This document shows, one piece after another, positions 9,358 to 19,031 of a stretch of 64,000 bases of DNA. The translations under genes and the position numbers were made by a program. The notes under the pieces are model-generated. The model saw nothing but the letters and a program-made list of their open reading frames with translations, made no database searches and was not told where the DNA came from. This DNA comes from Actinomadura latina NBRC 106108 (GTDB lineage Bacteria > Actinomycetota > Actinomycetes > Streptosporangiales > Streptosporangiaceae). Numbering within the stretch: the first letter of the stretch is position 1; every line of letters begins with the position of its first letter. The stretch is from the NCBI RefSeq assembly GCF_001552195.1, contig NZ_BCQS01000005.1:806001-870000 (forward strand), read 5' to 3'.

Positions 9358-9537
9358 TCAGGCCGACGGGGCGATGACCTGCCGCCGGTCGTAGGTTCCG
9401 CATGTCGCGCACGCGGTGTGCGGCAGCTTGTGGTCGCGGCACGTCGGGCACTCGACCAGGTTCGGCGCCGCGGTCTTCCACTGCGAGCGCCGGTGCCGCG
9501 TGTTGCTGCGCGACTTCTTCCGCTTGGGGACGGCCAC
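9358..9537 (-). CDS. rpmF: Ribosomal protein bL32
   Basis: 59 residues from the GTG at 9537: [20 protein letters not shown] at the N-terminus, then zinc-binding pairs CPTC and CATCG. GTG is preceded by AGGAGG at proper spacing and nearly abuts the stop of the DUF177 gene. The DUF177 protein-rpmF pairing is widespread in bacteria. The zinc-ribbon form has all four Cys. It binds 23S rRNA in the large subunit. Confidence 0.97.
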   Translation of the reverse strand: MAVPKRKKSRSNTRHRRSQWKTAAPNLVECPTCRDHKLPHTACATCGTYDRRQVIAPSA

Positions 9538-9538
9538 G

Positions 9539-10276
9539 TCAGCCCTCCTGCTTTCCTTCTCGTCGGTCCACTCCACGGGGGCCGGAGCTCCCGTTCCCCC
9601 GTTCCGGGGAGGCCGGCGCCATGTCGCCGGCGAGGTCCTGCAGCACCGCCCACCTGGGGTCGGCGACGTCGTGTCGGTGCTCCGGCTCGACGTCCGCGAG
9701 CCGTGCGCCGCAGTCCGGGCACAGGCCCGGGCAGTCGTCCCGGCACAGCGGGGACAGCGGCAGCGCGAGCACCACCGCGTCCCGCAGGACGGGTTCGAGG
9801 TCGATGAGGTCGCCCTCGAGGCGGAGCTCGTCGTCGCCGGCGTTCCCGCCCGAGCGGGTGTCGTCGTAGACGAACAGCTCCTGGAAGTCCGCCTCGAAGG
9901 TCGAGGCGATCGGGTCGAGGCAGCGGGAGCACTCCCCCGTCAAGGGGACCGTCGCCGTGCCGGTGACGAGCACCCCCTCCAGGACCGCTTCGAGCCGGAG
10001 GTCCAGCTCGATCGCGGCGCCCTCGGGGACGCCCACCATCTCGACGCCGAAGTTCTCCGGTGCCGGCACGGTCCGGCGCTCCTCCCGCGACGACCCGGGT
10101 TGCCTGCTCAGAGCCCGGGTGTCGAGCACGAGAGGGGTGTTGGGGTCAAGGCGAGTCAGCGGATTCCTGCTTTCCGTGAGGCATGGTGAACTGCGGCCGC
10201 CTGTGATGGCCGATGTACCAGGGTACCGTCCCGAGAGCGCCGGCCCAACTCGCGGCCCGAGTCGCCGCCCGACCAT
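9539..10276 (-). CDS. DUF177 (YceD-like) protein, start uncertain
   Basis: Conserved acidic YceD-family protein, linked in other bacteria to 23S rRNA accumulation and always found next to rpmF. The domain shows GECSRCLDP and a Cys cluster [13 protein letters not shown] that may bind metal. The homologous region begins at [14 protein letters not shown], yet the only in-frame ATG is 39 codons earlier (10276), with no ATG, GTG or TTG between. A CTG at 10159 has AGGA 5 nt upstream and would give a family-like N-terminus. The upstream 39 codons contain a GTACC-AG-GGTAC palindrome (10215-10226) that looks regulatory rather than coding. Confidence 0.85.
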   Translation of the reverse strand: MVGRRLGPRVGPALSGRYPGTSAITGGRSSPCLTESRNPLTRLDPNTPLVLDTRALSRQPGSSREERRTVPAPENFGVEMVGVPEGAAIELDLRLEAVLEGVLVTGTATVPLTGECSRCLDPIASTFEADFQELFVYDDTRSGGNAGDDELRLEGDLIDLEPVLRDAVVLALPLSPLCRDDCPGLCPDCGARLADVEPEHRHDVADPRWAVLQDLAGDMAPASPERGNGSSGPRGVDRREGKQEG

Positions 10277-10291
10277 CAGGCCGCCCGGCGG

Positions 10292-10774
10292 TCAGCTCTG
10301 CTGCTGGAGGCGCTCCACCAGCCGGTCGTGGACGCTGTCGGGGACGAGACCGGAGATGTCCCCGCCGAACTTCACGACCTCCTTCATGAGGCTGGACGAC
10401 AGGAACGCGTACTCCGGGTTCGTCGCCATGAAGAGCGTCTCCACGCCGGCGATCCGGTGGTTCATCTGGGCCATCTGCAGCTCGTACTCGTAGTCGCTGA
10501 CGGCCCGCAGCCCCCGGACGATGACCGGGATGTCCTGCTCCCGGCAGTAGTCGACGGTGAGCCCGTAGAACGTGTCGACCTTGATGTTGCCGTACTCGCG
10601 GGTGACCTCGGTGATCATGTCGGCCCGCTCGTCGACGGTGAACAGGCTCTTCTTGTTCTTGTTGATCAGCACCGCCACGACCACCTCGTCGTACAGACGG
10701 GAGGCGCGGCTGATGATGTCGAGATGCCCGTTGGTGACGGGGTCGAACGATCCCGGACAGACGACACGGCGCAC
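10292..10774 (-). CDS. coaD: Phosphopantetheine adenylyltransferase
   Basis: 160 residues from the GTG at 10774 (AAGGGG about 9 nt upstream). The nucleotidyltransferase motif PGSFDPVTNGHLDII contains the (H/T)xGH active site; VRGLRAVSDYEYELQMA and the C-terminal EYAFLSSSLMKEV are CoaD hallmarks. It transfers AMP from ATP to 4'-phosphopantetheine, the penultimate step of coenzyme A synthesis. The stop is 15 bp upstream of the annotated DUF177 start, so the genes are probably co-transcribed. Confidence 0.97.
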   Translation of the reverse strand: MRRVVCPGSFDPVTNGHLDIISRASRLYDEVVVAVLINKNKKSLFTVDERADMITEVTREYGNIKVDTFYGLTVDYCREQDIPVIVRGLRAVSDYEYELQMAQMNHRIAGVETLFMATNPEYAFLSSSLMKEVVKFGGDISGLVPDSVHDRLVERLQQQS

Positions 10775-10905
10775 GACGCGAACCCCTTCGGTCCCGGTTT
10801 CTGACCTGCGGCGGTGAACGTACCAAATCCCATTCGGCCCGGTTTCACCCGGGACCGGCAAACCGTTCCCGGTCCGTCCCCGGACGGTTCCCGCCCGGCG
10901 CCCGT

Positions 10906-12363
10906 TCAGTCCCCCAGCGCGTCGATGATCTTGGCGGCGATCGGGCCCGACTCGATGCCGTAGCCGGGCGCCTCGGTCATCACCGCGACCGCGTACTTCG
11001 GGTCGTTCTTCGGCCCGAAGCCGATGAACCAGCGGTCGTTGTAGGAGGCGCCCTCGACGTCGGCGGTGCCGGTCTTGCCGCCGAGGATGGACGTCCCCTT
11101 CAGCGACTTGCCCGTGCCCCTGTCGACGACGGCCTTCATCAGGTCCCGCATCTGCTTCGCCTGCTCGGACGTCAGCGCGCGCGACATCCGCTTCGGCGAG
11201 ATGGTGTCCACCGTGGTGCCGCTCGGGGCGCGCAGCTTGTCGATGAGATGCGGCTGCATCACCTCCCCGTCGTTGAGGACGCCGGAGGCGACCATCGCCA
11301 TCTGCAGCGGGGTCGCGACCGTGCTGCCCTGGCCGATCGAGCCGAGCGCACTGAGCACCGGCTGGTCGGTCGTGGGGAACGAACTGGGGGCGCTCAGCAG
11401 GCCGTCGGCGTACTCGATCCGGTCGCCGAACCCGAACTCGCCCGCCTTCCTGTGGACGGCGCCGTTCCCGGGCTCCTCCGCGCCCATGTAGGCGAACGTG
11501 GTGTTGCACGACTGCGCGTACGCCTCGATCAGCGGGATCCGGCTCAGGTCGCAGGAACCGCCGATGTCGCCCGCGTCGTTGCTGATCGGCTGCCCGCCGC
11601 CCGGCGGCCGGTAGCTGCGTCCGGCCGTGACCCTCGTCTGCTCGCTCGCGCCGGCCTCCAGCGCCGACGCGGCGACGAGGGTCTTGAACGTGGAGCCGGG
11701 CGGGAACAGCTCCCGCGTGGCCTTGTCGAGCAGCGGCTTGAGCTTCTCGCCGTTGAGCCGCTCGAACACCTTCTCCGCCTTCTTCCCGTCGAGCGTCGAG
11801 ACGTCGTTGGGGTCGTAGGACGGCGTGGACGCCATCACCAGCACCGCGCCGGTGTCCGCGTCGAGGACCACGGCCGCCGCGCGGCGGACGCCGCTGGACG
11901 CCAGCGCCTCGTAGGCGACGCGCTGCGCCTTGACGTCGACGGTCGCCTCGGCCGTCCCGCCGGGGACGTGGTTGCCGATGAGCTTGTCGACGAGGTTCGT
12001 GGTGGCGAGACGGGGGTCGGTGCCGTCCAGGAAGTGGTTCGCGGCCTCTTCGAGACCGGTCTGCGAGAACACGGAGAAGTAGCCGGTGATCGGCGCGAAG
12101 ACCCTGCCGTCCCTGTAGTGGCGCTGGTAGCGGTCCCCGTCGGTCTTCTCCGACCAGGCGAGCCGCACGCCGTCCGCGACGATCGGCCCCCGGTCGACCT
12201 TGAAGCGGTCCTGCAGCCGGCGGGCGTTGAGCGAGTCGTCGCGCAGGTCCTGCGCCTCGAAGCCCTGGACGTAGGTGATGTTCGCCATCAGCGCGACGGC
12301 CATCACCAGGGCGACGACCCAGGTGCGTCCGACCGCGCGGTCGATCCCGGGCTTCATGGGCAT
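10906..12363 (-). CDS. Class B penicillin-binding protein (PbpA-like transpeptidase)
   Basis: 485 residues. A membrane anchor at about 14-34 (WVVALVMAVALMANITYV) precedes a dimerisation domain and a transpeptidase domain with all three catalytic motifs: SxxK in PPGSTFKTL, SxN in QSCNTTF, and KTG in GGKTGTAD. The N-terminus (RRLQDRF, RGPIVADG, GYFS) resembles actinobacterial PbpA. It cross-links peptidoglycan outside the membrane. PbpA genes normally lie in the ftsW-pknB cluster near oriC; here the gene splits the usual coaD-rsmD pair, so it is probably an additional copy. Confidence 0.93.
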   Translation of the reverse strand: MPMKPGIDRAVGRTWVVALVMAVALMANITYVQGFEAQDLRDDSLNARRLQDRFKVDRGPIVADGVRLAWSEKTDGDRYQRHYRDGRVFAPITGYFSVFSQTGLEEAANHFLDGTDPRLATTNLVDKLIGNHVPGGTAEATVDVKAQRVAYEALASSGVRRAAAVVLDADTGAVLVMASTPSYDPNDVSTLDGKKAEKVFERLNGEKLKPLLDKATRELFPPGSTFKTLVAASALEAGASEQTRVTAGRSYRPPGGGQPISNDAGDIGGSCDLSRIPLIEAYAQSCNTTFAYMGAEEPGNGAVHRKAGEFGFGDRIEYADGLLSAPSSFPTTDQPVLSALGSIGQGSTVATPLQMAMVASGVLNDGEVMQPHLIDKLRAPSGTTVDTISPKRMSRALTSEQAKQMRDLMKAVVDRGTGKSLKGTSILGGKTGTADVEGASYNDRWFIGFGPKNDPKYAVAVMTEAPGYGIESGPIAAKIIDALGD

Positions 12364-12387
12364 GCCTTTACCCGTTCTCCCGCCGTG

Positions 12388-12954
12388 TCAACGGCCGTCC
12401 GCGCGGCCGTACCAGAAAATCGCCTCGCCGTAGCGCCGGTCGCGCTCCGCCTCGTACCCGTCCGGCCAGCGCAGCGCGGGCCCGCGCGCGGCGCGCTCCA
12501 CGACGACCAGCGCGTCGGGCGCCGCCCAGCCGTGGTCGCGCAGGTCCTCCAGGAGGGCGGTGACGGCCGCGTCCGCGAGCGCGTACGGCGGGTCGGCGAA
12601 GATCAGATCGTAGGGCTCGCCGGGCTCCTTCCGGACTAGCCGCTCCACCTTGTCGGGGCACGGGACGGCGCCGGGCAGCCCGAGCGCCTCGGCGTTCTGC
12701 CGGATCACGCGCATCGCGCGCGGATGCGACTCGACCAGCAGCGCGTGCGCCGCGCCCCTGGACAGCGCCTCGAAACCGACGGCGCCCGACCCGGCGTACA
12801 GGTCGGCGACGCGCAGCCCGTCCAGCGGTCCGAGGAGGGCGAGGACGGTGGCGAACAGGCCCTCCCTGGCACGGTCGCCGGTCGGCCTCGTGTCCCTGCC
12901 CGGCGGGACGGCCAGCCGCCGCCCGCCGGCGCTGCCCGCGATGACCCGCGTCAC
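12388..12954 (-). CDS. rsmD: 16S rRNA m2G966 methyltransferase
   Basis: 188 residues of Rossmann methyltransferase fold. SAM-binding motif ADLYAGSGAVGFEALSRGA is present and the catalytic DPPY is in LIFADPPYALAD. The N-terminus MTRVIAGSAGGRRL is typical of RsmD. It methylates G966 of 16S rRNA at the N2 position. It overlaps the recG stop by 4 bp (ATGA), so the pair is translationally coupled. Confidence 0.95.
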   Translation of the reverse strand: MTRVIAGSAGGRRLAVPPGRDTRPTGDRAREGLFATVLALLGPLDGLRVADLYAGSGAVGFEALSRGAAHALLVESHPRAMRVIRQNAEALGLPGAVPCPDKVERLVRKEPGEPYDLIFADPPYALADAAVTALLEDLRDHGWAAPDALVVVERAARGPALRWPDGYEAERDRRYGEAIFWYGRADGR

Positions 12955-15140
12955 GCCTTCTCCAGGAAGCCGGCGCGGTCCTCGTCCAGGAGGGACGCCA
13001 GGACGGTGGCGAGGCCGGGGTGCTCCGAAAGATCGGGATCGTCCTCGACGAGCGCCGTCGCCTCCTCCCGGGCGTCGCGGATCACGTCCTCGTCCCGCTG
13101 GAGGGTGAGGAGCCGCAGGCTGGACGCGCGGCCGGCCTGCGCGGCGCCCAGCACGTCGCCCTCGCGGCGCTGCTCCAGGTCGAGGCGCGACAGCTTGAAC
13201 CCGTCGGTGGTGGACGCGACGGCGTCGAGCCGCTCGCGGGACTTGCCGCCGGGCTCGGCCTCGGTCACGAGCAGGCAGAGGCCGTGCAGGGAGCCGCGCC
13301 CGACGCGTCCGCGCAGCTGGTGGAGCTGGGAGACGCCGAACCGGTCGGCGTCCATGATGACCATGACGGTGGCGTTGGGGACGTCCACGCCGACCTCGAT
13401 GACCGTGGTGGCGAGCAGGACGTCCAGCTCCTTCTCGGTGAAGCGGCGCATCACCGCGTCCTTCTCATCGGGGTGCAGCTTGCCGTGCAGGACGCCGATG
13501 CGCAGGCCGTGCAGCAGCTCCTCCAGCTTCGGCAGCACCTCCATGATGCCGAGCGGCGACCTGCGCTCCCCCTCCTCCGCGGCGACGGCGTCGCCTTCGT
13601 CGCCCTCCTGCTCGCCGATGCGCGGGCAGACGATGTAGACCTGCCGCCCCTTCGCGGCCTCCTCCCGGATGCGCTCCCAGATGCGGGCGAAGAACGCGGG
13701 CTTCTCGGGCGGCACCACATGGGTCTGGATCTCCGACCGCCCGGCCGGGAGCTGCCCGAGGACCGACGTCTCCAGGTCGCCGAAGACGGTCATCGCGACC
13801 GTGCGCGGGATCGGCGTCGCCGTCATGACCAGCACATGGGGGCGCCCGCCGCCGACCTTCTCGCGCAGCGCGTCCCGCTGCTCGACGCCGAAGCGGTGCT
13901 GCTCGTCCACGACGACGAGGCCGAGGTCGGCGAACTGGACGCTCTCCTGGAGCAGCGCGTGGGTGCCGACGACGATCCCGGCGGCGCCGGACGCCGCGTC
14001 CAGCAGCGCCTCCTTGCGCGCCTTGGCGCCCTGCGACCCGGTCAGCAGCGCGACGCGGGTGGCGTGCTCCGCGCCGCCGATCTGCCCCGCCAGGGCGAGG
14101 TCGCCGAGCATCCCGGTGATCGACCGGTAGTGCTGCTGGGCGAGCACCTCGGTGGGCGCCAGCAGCGCGGCCTGCCCGCCGCCGTCCACGACCTGCAGCA
14201 TCGCGCGCAACGCGACCACCGTCTTGCCTGCGCCGACGTCGCCCTGGAGGAGGCGGTGCATGGGGTGTTCCCCGGCCAGGTCCGCGGCTATCTCGTCGCC
14301 GACCTGGCGCTGGCCCTCGGTGAGTTCGAAGGGCAGCCGCGCATCGAACTCCGCCTGGATGCCGCCGAAGACGGGCGGGCGCGGCTTGGCCGGGAGCGCG
14401 GCGGCGGCGAGGCGGCGCTGCGCCAGGGCGATCTGGACGACGAACGCCTCGTCCCACTTGAGTCGCTTCTTGGCGCGGCCCAGCTCGTCCCAGCTCTTCG
14501 GGCGGTGGATGCCCTCGTACGCCTCGCGCAGCCCGATCAGGCCGCGGCGCTTGAGCAGCGCCCCGGGCACCGGGTCGGCGGGAAGGTCCAGCTGCGTCAG
14601 CACGGTCTCGACGGACGTGCCGATCGTCTCGATGGGCAGCGCCTTCGTGGACGGGTAGATCGGGATGATCTCGTCCGCCCACTCCTGCGCGGCCTGCTCG
14701 GCGCTCCGCTCGTGGACGACCTTGTACTGCGGGTGGGTGAGCTGCCGGACGACGTTCCCGCTGCGCGGCCGGTAGGTGCTGATCTTCCCGGCGAACAGCC
14801 CGCGCGTGCCGGGCGACAGTTCCCGCTCCGCCTTGTAGGAGCCCTTCCGGCCGAAGAAGCTCAGCTTGAGCTCCCCGGTCCCGTCGGTGACGGTGATCTC
14901 CAGGACGTAGCCGGGGTTGCGGGTGAGGGTCCGGCCCTGGACCTTCACGACCTCCGCCATCACCGTGACGTGCTCGCCGTCCTCCAGGCCGCTCAGCTGC
15001 GTCAGCTCACCGCGGTGGGCGTAGCGGCGCGGGTAGTGGTGCAGCAGGTCGCCGACCGTGCACAGGTCGAGGCCCTTCTCCAGCGCCTTGGCCGTCTTGT
15101 CGCCGAGGACATTCCGCAACGGCTCGTCGAGATTCGCCAC
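12951..15140 (-). CDS. recG: ATP-dependent DNA helicase RecG
   Basis: 729 residues. An N-terminal OB-fold wedge domain (LSGLEDGEHVTVMAEVVKV) is followed by two RecA-like helicase domains: Walker A GDVGAGKT, the DEQH box VVDEQHRFGV, motif III VMTATPIPRT, and motif VI QLRGRVGRG. The enzyme regresses stalled forks and processes recombination intermediates and R-loops. ATG start at 15140, 33 bp after the DAK2-kinase gene. Confidence 0.97.
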   Translation of the reverse strand: MANLDEPLRNVLGDKTAKALEKGLDLCTVGDLLHHYPRRYAHRGELTQLSGLEDGEHVTVMAEVVKVQGRTLTRNPGYVLEITVTDGTGELKLSFFGRKGSYKAERELSPGTRGLFAGKISTYRPRSGNVVRQLTHPQYKVVHERSAEQAAQEWADEIIPIYPSTKALPIETIGTSVETVLTQLDLPADPVPGALLKRRGLIGLREAYEGIHRPKSWDELGRAKKRLKWDEAFVVQIALAQRRLAAAALPAKPRPPVFGGIQAEFDARLPFELTEGQRQVGDEIAADLAGEHPMHRLLQGDVGAGKTVVALRAMLQVVDGGGQAALLAPTEVLAQQHYRSITGMLGDLALAGQIGGAEHATRVALLTGSQGAKARKEALLDAASGAAGIVVGTHALLQESVQFADLGLVVVDEQHRFGVEQRDALREKVGGGRPHVLVMTATPIPRTVAMTVFGDLETSVLGQLPAGRSEIQTHVVPPEKPAFFARIWERIREEAAKGRQVYIVCPRIGEQEGDEGDAVAAEEGERRSPLGIMEVLPKLEELLHGLRIGVLHGKLHPDEKDAVMRRFTEKELDVLLATTVIEVGVDVPNATVMVIMDADRFGVSQLHQLRGRVGRGSLHGLCLLVTEAEPGGKSRERLDAVASTTDGFKLSRLDLEQRREGDVLGAAQAGRASSLRLLTLQRDEDVIRDAREEATALVEDDPDLSEHPGLATVLASLLDEDRAGFLEKA

Positions 15141-15173
15141 GCACCCTTTTCTAGCCCATCGGCACGACGGGAA

Positions 15174-16787
15174 TCACTCGACGCCGATGAGCAAGGGATA
15201 TCGTTCCTGCCCGCCGTCGTAGACGCCGACCTCCACATCGGGGTGCTCTCGGCGCAGGTGCTCTTCGAGAGCCGCCGCGAGGCCGGGCGGGGCGTACGTG
15301 CCGGCGATCAGCGTGACGAGTTCGCCGCCGCCGGACAGCATCCGGTTGAGGACGCGCCGTGCGACCTCCGCGACGTCCGCGCCGATCGTCGCGACATCGC
15401 CCTCGATCAGGCCGAGGACGTCGCCGGGCTGGCACAGCCCGACACTCGTCACCGCCTCCTGCTCCGCGACCTCCAGGTGGCCGAAGCGGGTCGCGCCCGC
15501 CGCGCGGGTCATCTCGATGACGTCCTCGCCGAAGCGGCGCAGCGGATCGTGCACCGCCAGCGCCGCCATCCCCTGCACGGACGCCTTCGTCGGGACGACC
15601 GCGATCCGCGCGCCGGCGTCCCGCGCGCGCTCCGCGGCGGCCTCGGCGAGCGCCAGCACCTCGGGCTCGTTCGGCAGGACGGTCACCTCGCTCCCCGCCG
15701 CGAGGATCGCCTCCGACAGCACCGCGAGCGGCGGCGGCGCGCCCGGCTCCCGGCGGACGACCCGCGCGCCGCACTCCTCGAACAGCGCGGCCAGCCCGTC
15801 GGCGGCGGTCACGGCGATCACCGCGCGGCCGGTGTGCGGCGCGTGCGGCTCGCCCGGGTCCGCGCGCAGGTAGCTGACCCTGATCCGGTGCGGACGCCCC
15901 GCCGCCATGCCCGCCTCGATCGCGGAACCGGCGTCGTCCACGTGGACGTGGACGTTCCACAGCCCGTCGCCGCCGACCACGACGAGCGAGTCCCCGAGCC
16001 CGTCGAGCCTCTCCCGCAACGCGTTCACGGCGGCGTCCGGCGCGTCCAGCAGGTACATGACCTCGTAGCCGGGTCCCTGCGGCGCCGGGGGCTCCGGCTC
16101 GCCCGCAGGGGTCCCGGCGGCGCGGGCGGGCACCTCGTACCGCTCGGGGTACTCCTCGGTGACGACGGCGGCCAGCGCGTCGAGCACCACGCACAGCCCG
16201 GCCGCGCCCGCGTCGACCACGCCGCTGCGGGCGAGCACCTCCAGCTGGCCCGTGGTCCGGCGCAGCGCCCGCCGCGCCCCGCCCGCGGCGGACCGGCACG
16301 CGTCGGAGAGCCCGGCTCCCGACTCCGCGCACGACGCGGCGGCCTCGGCGACCACGCTCAGGATGGTCCCCTCCACGGGATGCTCGACGGCACCGCGGGC
16401 GAGCCCGGACGCGTGCGCCAGCGCGTCGGCGAACACCGCGCCGTCCGGCGGCGCCTCCATCGGGGCGAGGACGTCGGCGAGGCCGCGGAACACCTGGCTG
16501 AGGATCACGCCGGAGTTGCCCCGCGCGCCGAGCAGCGCGCCCTGCGCGAGCGCCCGCCACGTCTCGGCGGGGCCCGCGCCGGCCGGCAGCTCGTCCAGCG
16601 CGTCCGCCGCCGCGAGGACGGTCAGGTGCAGGTTGGTGCCGGTGTCGCCGTCGGGGACGGGGAACACGTTCAGCGCGTCGATCTCGCCCCTGGTGCGGCC
16701 GAGCGCCTCCGCCGCCAGCCTGCACCACCGCCGCACCGCCGCCCCGTCGAGCACCTCGCCCAAGAACCCGCTCCCCTTCCCGCTCAC
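15174..16787 (-). CDS. DAK2-domain fatty-acid-kinase-like protein (YloV family)
   Basis: About 537 residues. The N-terminal DAK2 (DhaL-like) domain has the nucleotide/Mg motif LNVFPVPDGDTGTNL and ARGNSGVILSQ; the C-terminal part includes a conserved HVHVDDAG segment and a DegV-like region. Relatives act as the ATP-binding FakA subunit that phosphorylates fatty acids held by FakB/DegV proteins. The start is uncertain: GTG 16787 is used here, but a TTG at 16763 has GGGGAG 7 nt upstream and the conserved part begins near VLDGAAVRRW. It is divergent from rpmB and typically precedes recG in actinobacteria. Confidence 0.9.
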   Translation of the reverse strand: MSGKGSGFLGEVLDGAAVRRWCRLAAEALGRTRGEIDALNVFPVPDGDTGTNLHLTVLAAADALDELPAGAGPAETWRALAQGALLGARGNSGVILSQVFRGLADVLAPMEAPPDGAVFADALAHASGLARGAVEHPVEGTILSVVAEAAASCAESGAGLSDACRSAAGGARRALRRTTGQLEVLARSGVVDAGAAGLCVVLDALAAVVTEEYPERYEVPARAAGTPAGEPEPPAPQGPGYEVMYLLDAPDAAVNALRERLDGLGDSLVVVGGDGLWNVHVHVDDAGSAIEAGMAAGRPHRIRVSYLRADPGEPHAPHTGRAVIAVTAADGLAALFEECGARVVRREPGAPPPLAVLSEAILAAGSEVTVLPNEPEVLALAEAAAERARDAGARIAVVPTKASVQGMAALAVHDPLRRFGEDVIEMTRAAGATRFGHLEVAEQEAVTSVGLCQPGDVLGLIEGDVATIGADVAEVARRVLNRMLSGGGELVTLIAGTYAPPGLAAALEEHLRREHPDVEVGVYDGGQERYPLLIGVE

Positions 16788-16946
16788 CGCCGCCGGCGAT
16801 TCGCCTACCGACGGGCTGTCGGCTAGTCTGATCCGTGCGCCTCGTCCGAGGCGCTCGTCAGTGAGCACCCATGATGCCCGGCCCGCCCCCGTCGGCGGCA
16901 CCGGGCGGCGCTCCGGTCAGAGCATCGACACCACTTGGAGTTTCCC

Positions 16947-17141
16947 GTGGCTTCCGTCTGCGACGTCTGCGGCAAGGGACCCGGTTTCGGCATGCGCGTC
17001 TCCCACTCGCACCGCCGCACCCCGCGCCGCTGGAACCCCAACATCCAGCGCGTCCGCGCCGTCGTGAACGGCAGCACCAAGCGCATCAACGCCTGCACGT
17101 CCTGCATCAAGGCCGGCAAGATCGTCAAGCCCACGGTCTGA
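16947..17141 (+). CDS. rpmB: Ribosomal protein bL28
   Basis: 64 residues from the GTG at 16947 (GGAG 6 nt upstream). Zinc-binding Cys pairs are visible in CDVCGKGPGFG and NACTSCIKAGK, with the family core SHSHRRTPRRWNPN between them. It is a structural protein of the 50S subunit. It is divergent from the DAK2-kinase gene and followed by a strong intrinsic terminator, so it is transcribed alone. The 160-bp divergent spacer has a possible TAGTCT -10 near 16823. Confidence 0.97.
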   Translation: MASVCDVCGKGPGFGMRVSHSHRRTPRRWNPNIQRVRAVVNGSTKRINACTSCIKAGKIVKPTV

Positions 17142-17179
17142 CCCGGGCCCGCGGACGGCACGAACCGCAGAGACTTCAC

Positions 17180-17213
17180 GTCGGCTCATCGGAATCCCGG
17201 TGAGCCGACTTTT
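17180..17213 (+). terminator. Intrinsic terminator of rpmB
   Basis: Perfect 9-bp arms GTCGGCTCA (17180-17188) and TGAGCCGAC (17201-17209), 12-nt loop, then TTTT on the plus strand. It sits between the convergent rpmB and thiD stops and may serve both strands. Confidence 0.85.
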
Positions 17214-17225
17214 GCGTGTCCGGGT

Positions 17226-18032
<807 letters not shown>

Positions 18033-18075
18033 GCCGTCCACCCTATGGCGATCCGACCGGTTCGGCGATCCTGCC

Positions 18076-18930
18076 TCAGACCAGGGCGCAGGGCAGCTTG
18101 TTCAAGATGCAGGACGACGGCCGGGAGGCGGTGCCGCGCGCGGTGAACACGATCCGGACCGTGTCGCCGGGGGCGATCCCGCTGCGGCCCCGGACGAAGG
18201 CGAGGCTGCCGGTCCTCACGACGGTCGCGCCGCTGATCGCGGTGACCGAGGCGTTGGGGATCTTGAAGGCGAGCGCCCACGCGGTGACGGGCTGCGCGCC
18301 CTTGTTGGCGATGGTGGCGGTGGCCTTGAAACCGCCGGGCGTCTCGGACGCGACGCGGAAGGCGATGATGAGGCCGTCGGCACGGCCGGTGCCGCGGCCG
18401 GCGCGCTCGCCGGGGCCGCGCTGGGAGACCTGGCTGTCGCGGGGATTGGTGACGGTGTCGCGGGGTGCGCCGCCCGCGAAGTTGAGCGATATCTGCTGCG
18501 TGCTCAGCGCGTAGGAGACGATGCCCACCGCGATGACGAGCGCGACGATCGGCAGCAGCGGGAGCGGCAGCATGGAGAGGAACTTCGGCCAGCCGCGCCC
18601 GCCGGGCGATTCCGCGTGCGGCGCCGGCCGGTCGCGCGGACGTTCCGGGGGCCTCTCGCGGGCGCCGGCGGGAGCGCCGGGGTAGTCGCCCGGATAGTCG
18701 CCGGGCAGGGGGTCGAGCCGGTAGCCCGGCGGGCCGTGCTGGCGGTCCGCGGCCGGCGGCGGACCGGGCCGTGCCCGCTCGTACGACGACACGAACACCC
18801 GGTCGTCGGTCGGCCCGGAGAAGACGTCGTAGGACGGGTCGACGGGAGCGCCGTAGTACGGACCCTGGGACGCGGGGGCGCCTGATACGGGTTCGTCGTC
18901 CGGCTGCTCGTGCCTCGTGTGTCGTCCCAT
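18076..18930 (-). CDS. Membrane-anchored protein with extracellular CBM2-like domain
   Basis: 284 residues in three parts. Residues about 1-115 are Pro/Arg/Asp-rich and presumably cytoplasmic. One transmembrane helix follows ([20 protein letters not shown], around 117-140). An outside domain of about 110 residues has the plan of a bacterial cellulose-binding family 2 fold: [42 protein letters not shown], and a terminal C-x(3)-LP-C in place of the usual LNGxxC. The surface aromatic residues expected for cellulose binding are largely absent, so substrate binding is doubtful. A second protein of the same plan is encoded at 60198-61442. Confidence 0.7.
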   Translation of the reverse strand: MGRHTRHEQPDDEPVSGAPASQGPYYGAPVDPSYDVFSGPTDDRVFVSSYERARPGPPPAADRQHGPPGYRLDPLPGDYPGDYPGAPAGARERPPERPRDRPAPHAESPGGRGWPKFLSMLPLPLLPIVALVIAVGIVSYALSTQQISLNFAGGAPRDTVTNPRDSQVSQRGPGERAGRGTGRADGLIIAFRVASETPGGFKATATIANKGAQPVTAWALAFKIPNASVTAISGATVVRTGSLAFVRGRSGIAPGDTVRIVFTARGTASRPSSCILNKLPCALV

Positions 18931-18953
18931 CCCATTCCTCTTCGATCACAGGA

Positions 18954-18977
18954 TGTATACCAAACCCGTACCAAACC
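18954..18977 (-). promoter_or_regulatory. Direct repeat in front of the CBM2-like gene
   Basis: On the minus strand GGTTTGGTA occurs twice with an 11-bp period (18977-18969 and 18966-18958) and runs into a TATACA that could be a -10 element 24 bp upstream of the start codon. One-turn spacing suggests tandem binding of an activator, or a repeat embedded in the promoter. Confidence 0.35.
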
Positions 18978-19031
18978 TGCCTACCGGATGTGTCAACGCA
19001 CACGGGTGTACGCCGTCCGTGAGGCCGTCGT

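Noticed and set aside
9059..9481. 5' extension of the rnc frame across rpmF
   Set aside because: No homology in the extension; the GTG at 9058 has a perfect GAGGAGG, and rpmF occupies the region.
13020..16826. A 1268-codon plus-strand frame across recG and the DAK2-kinase gene
   Set aside because: Shadow of two recognised genes on the other strand; no domain, no ribosome site.
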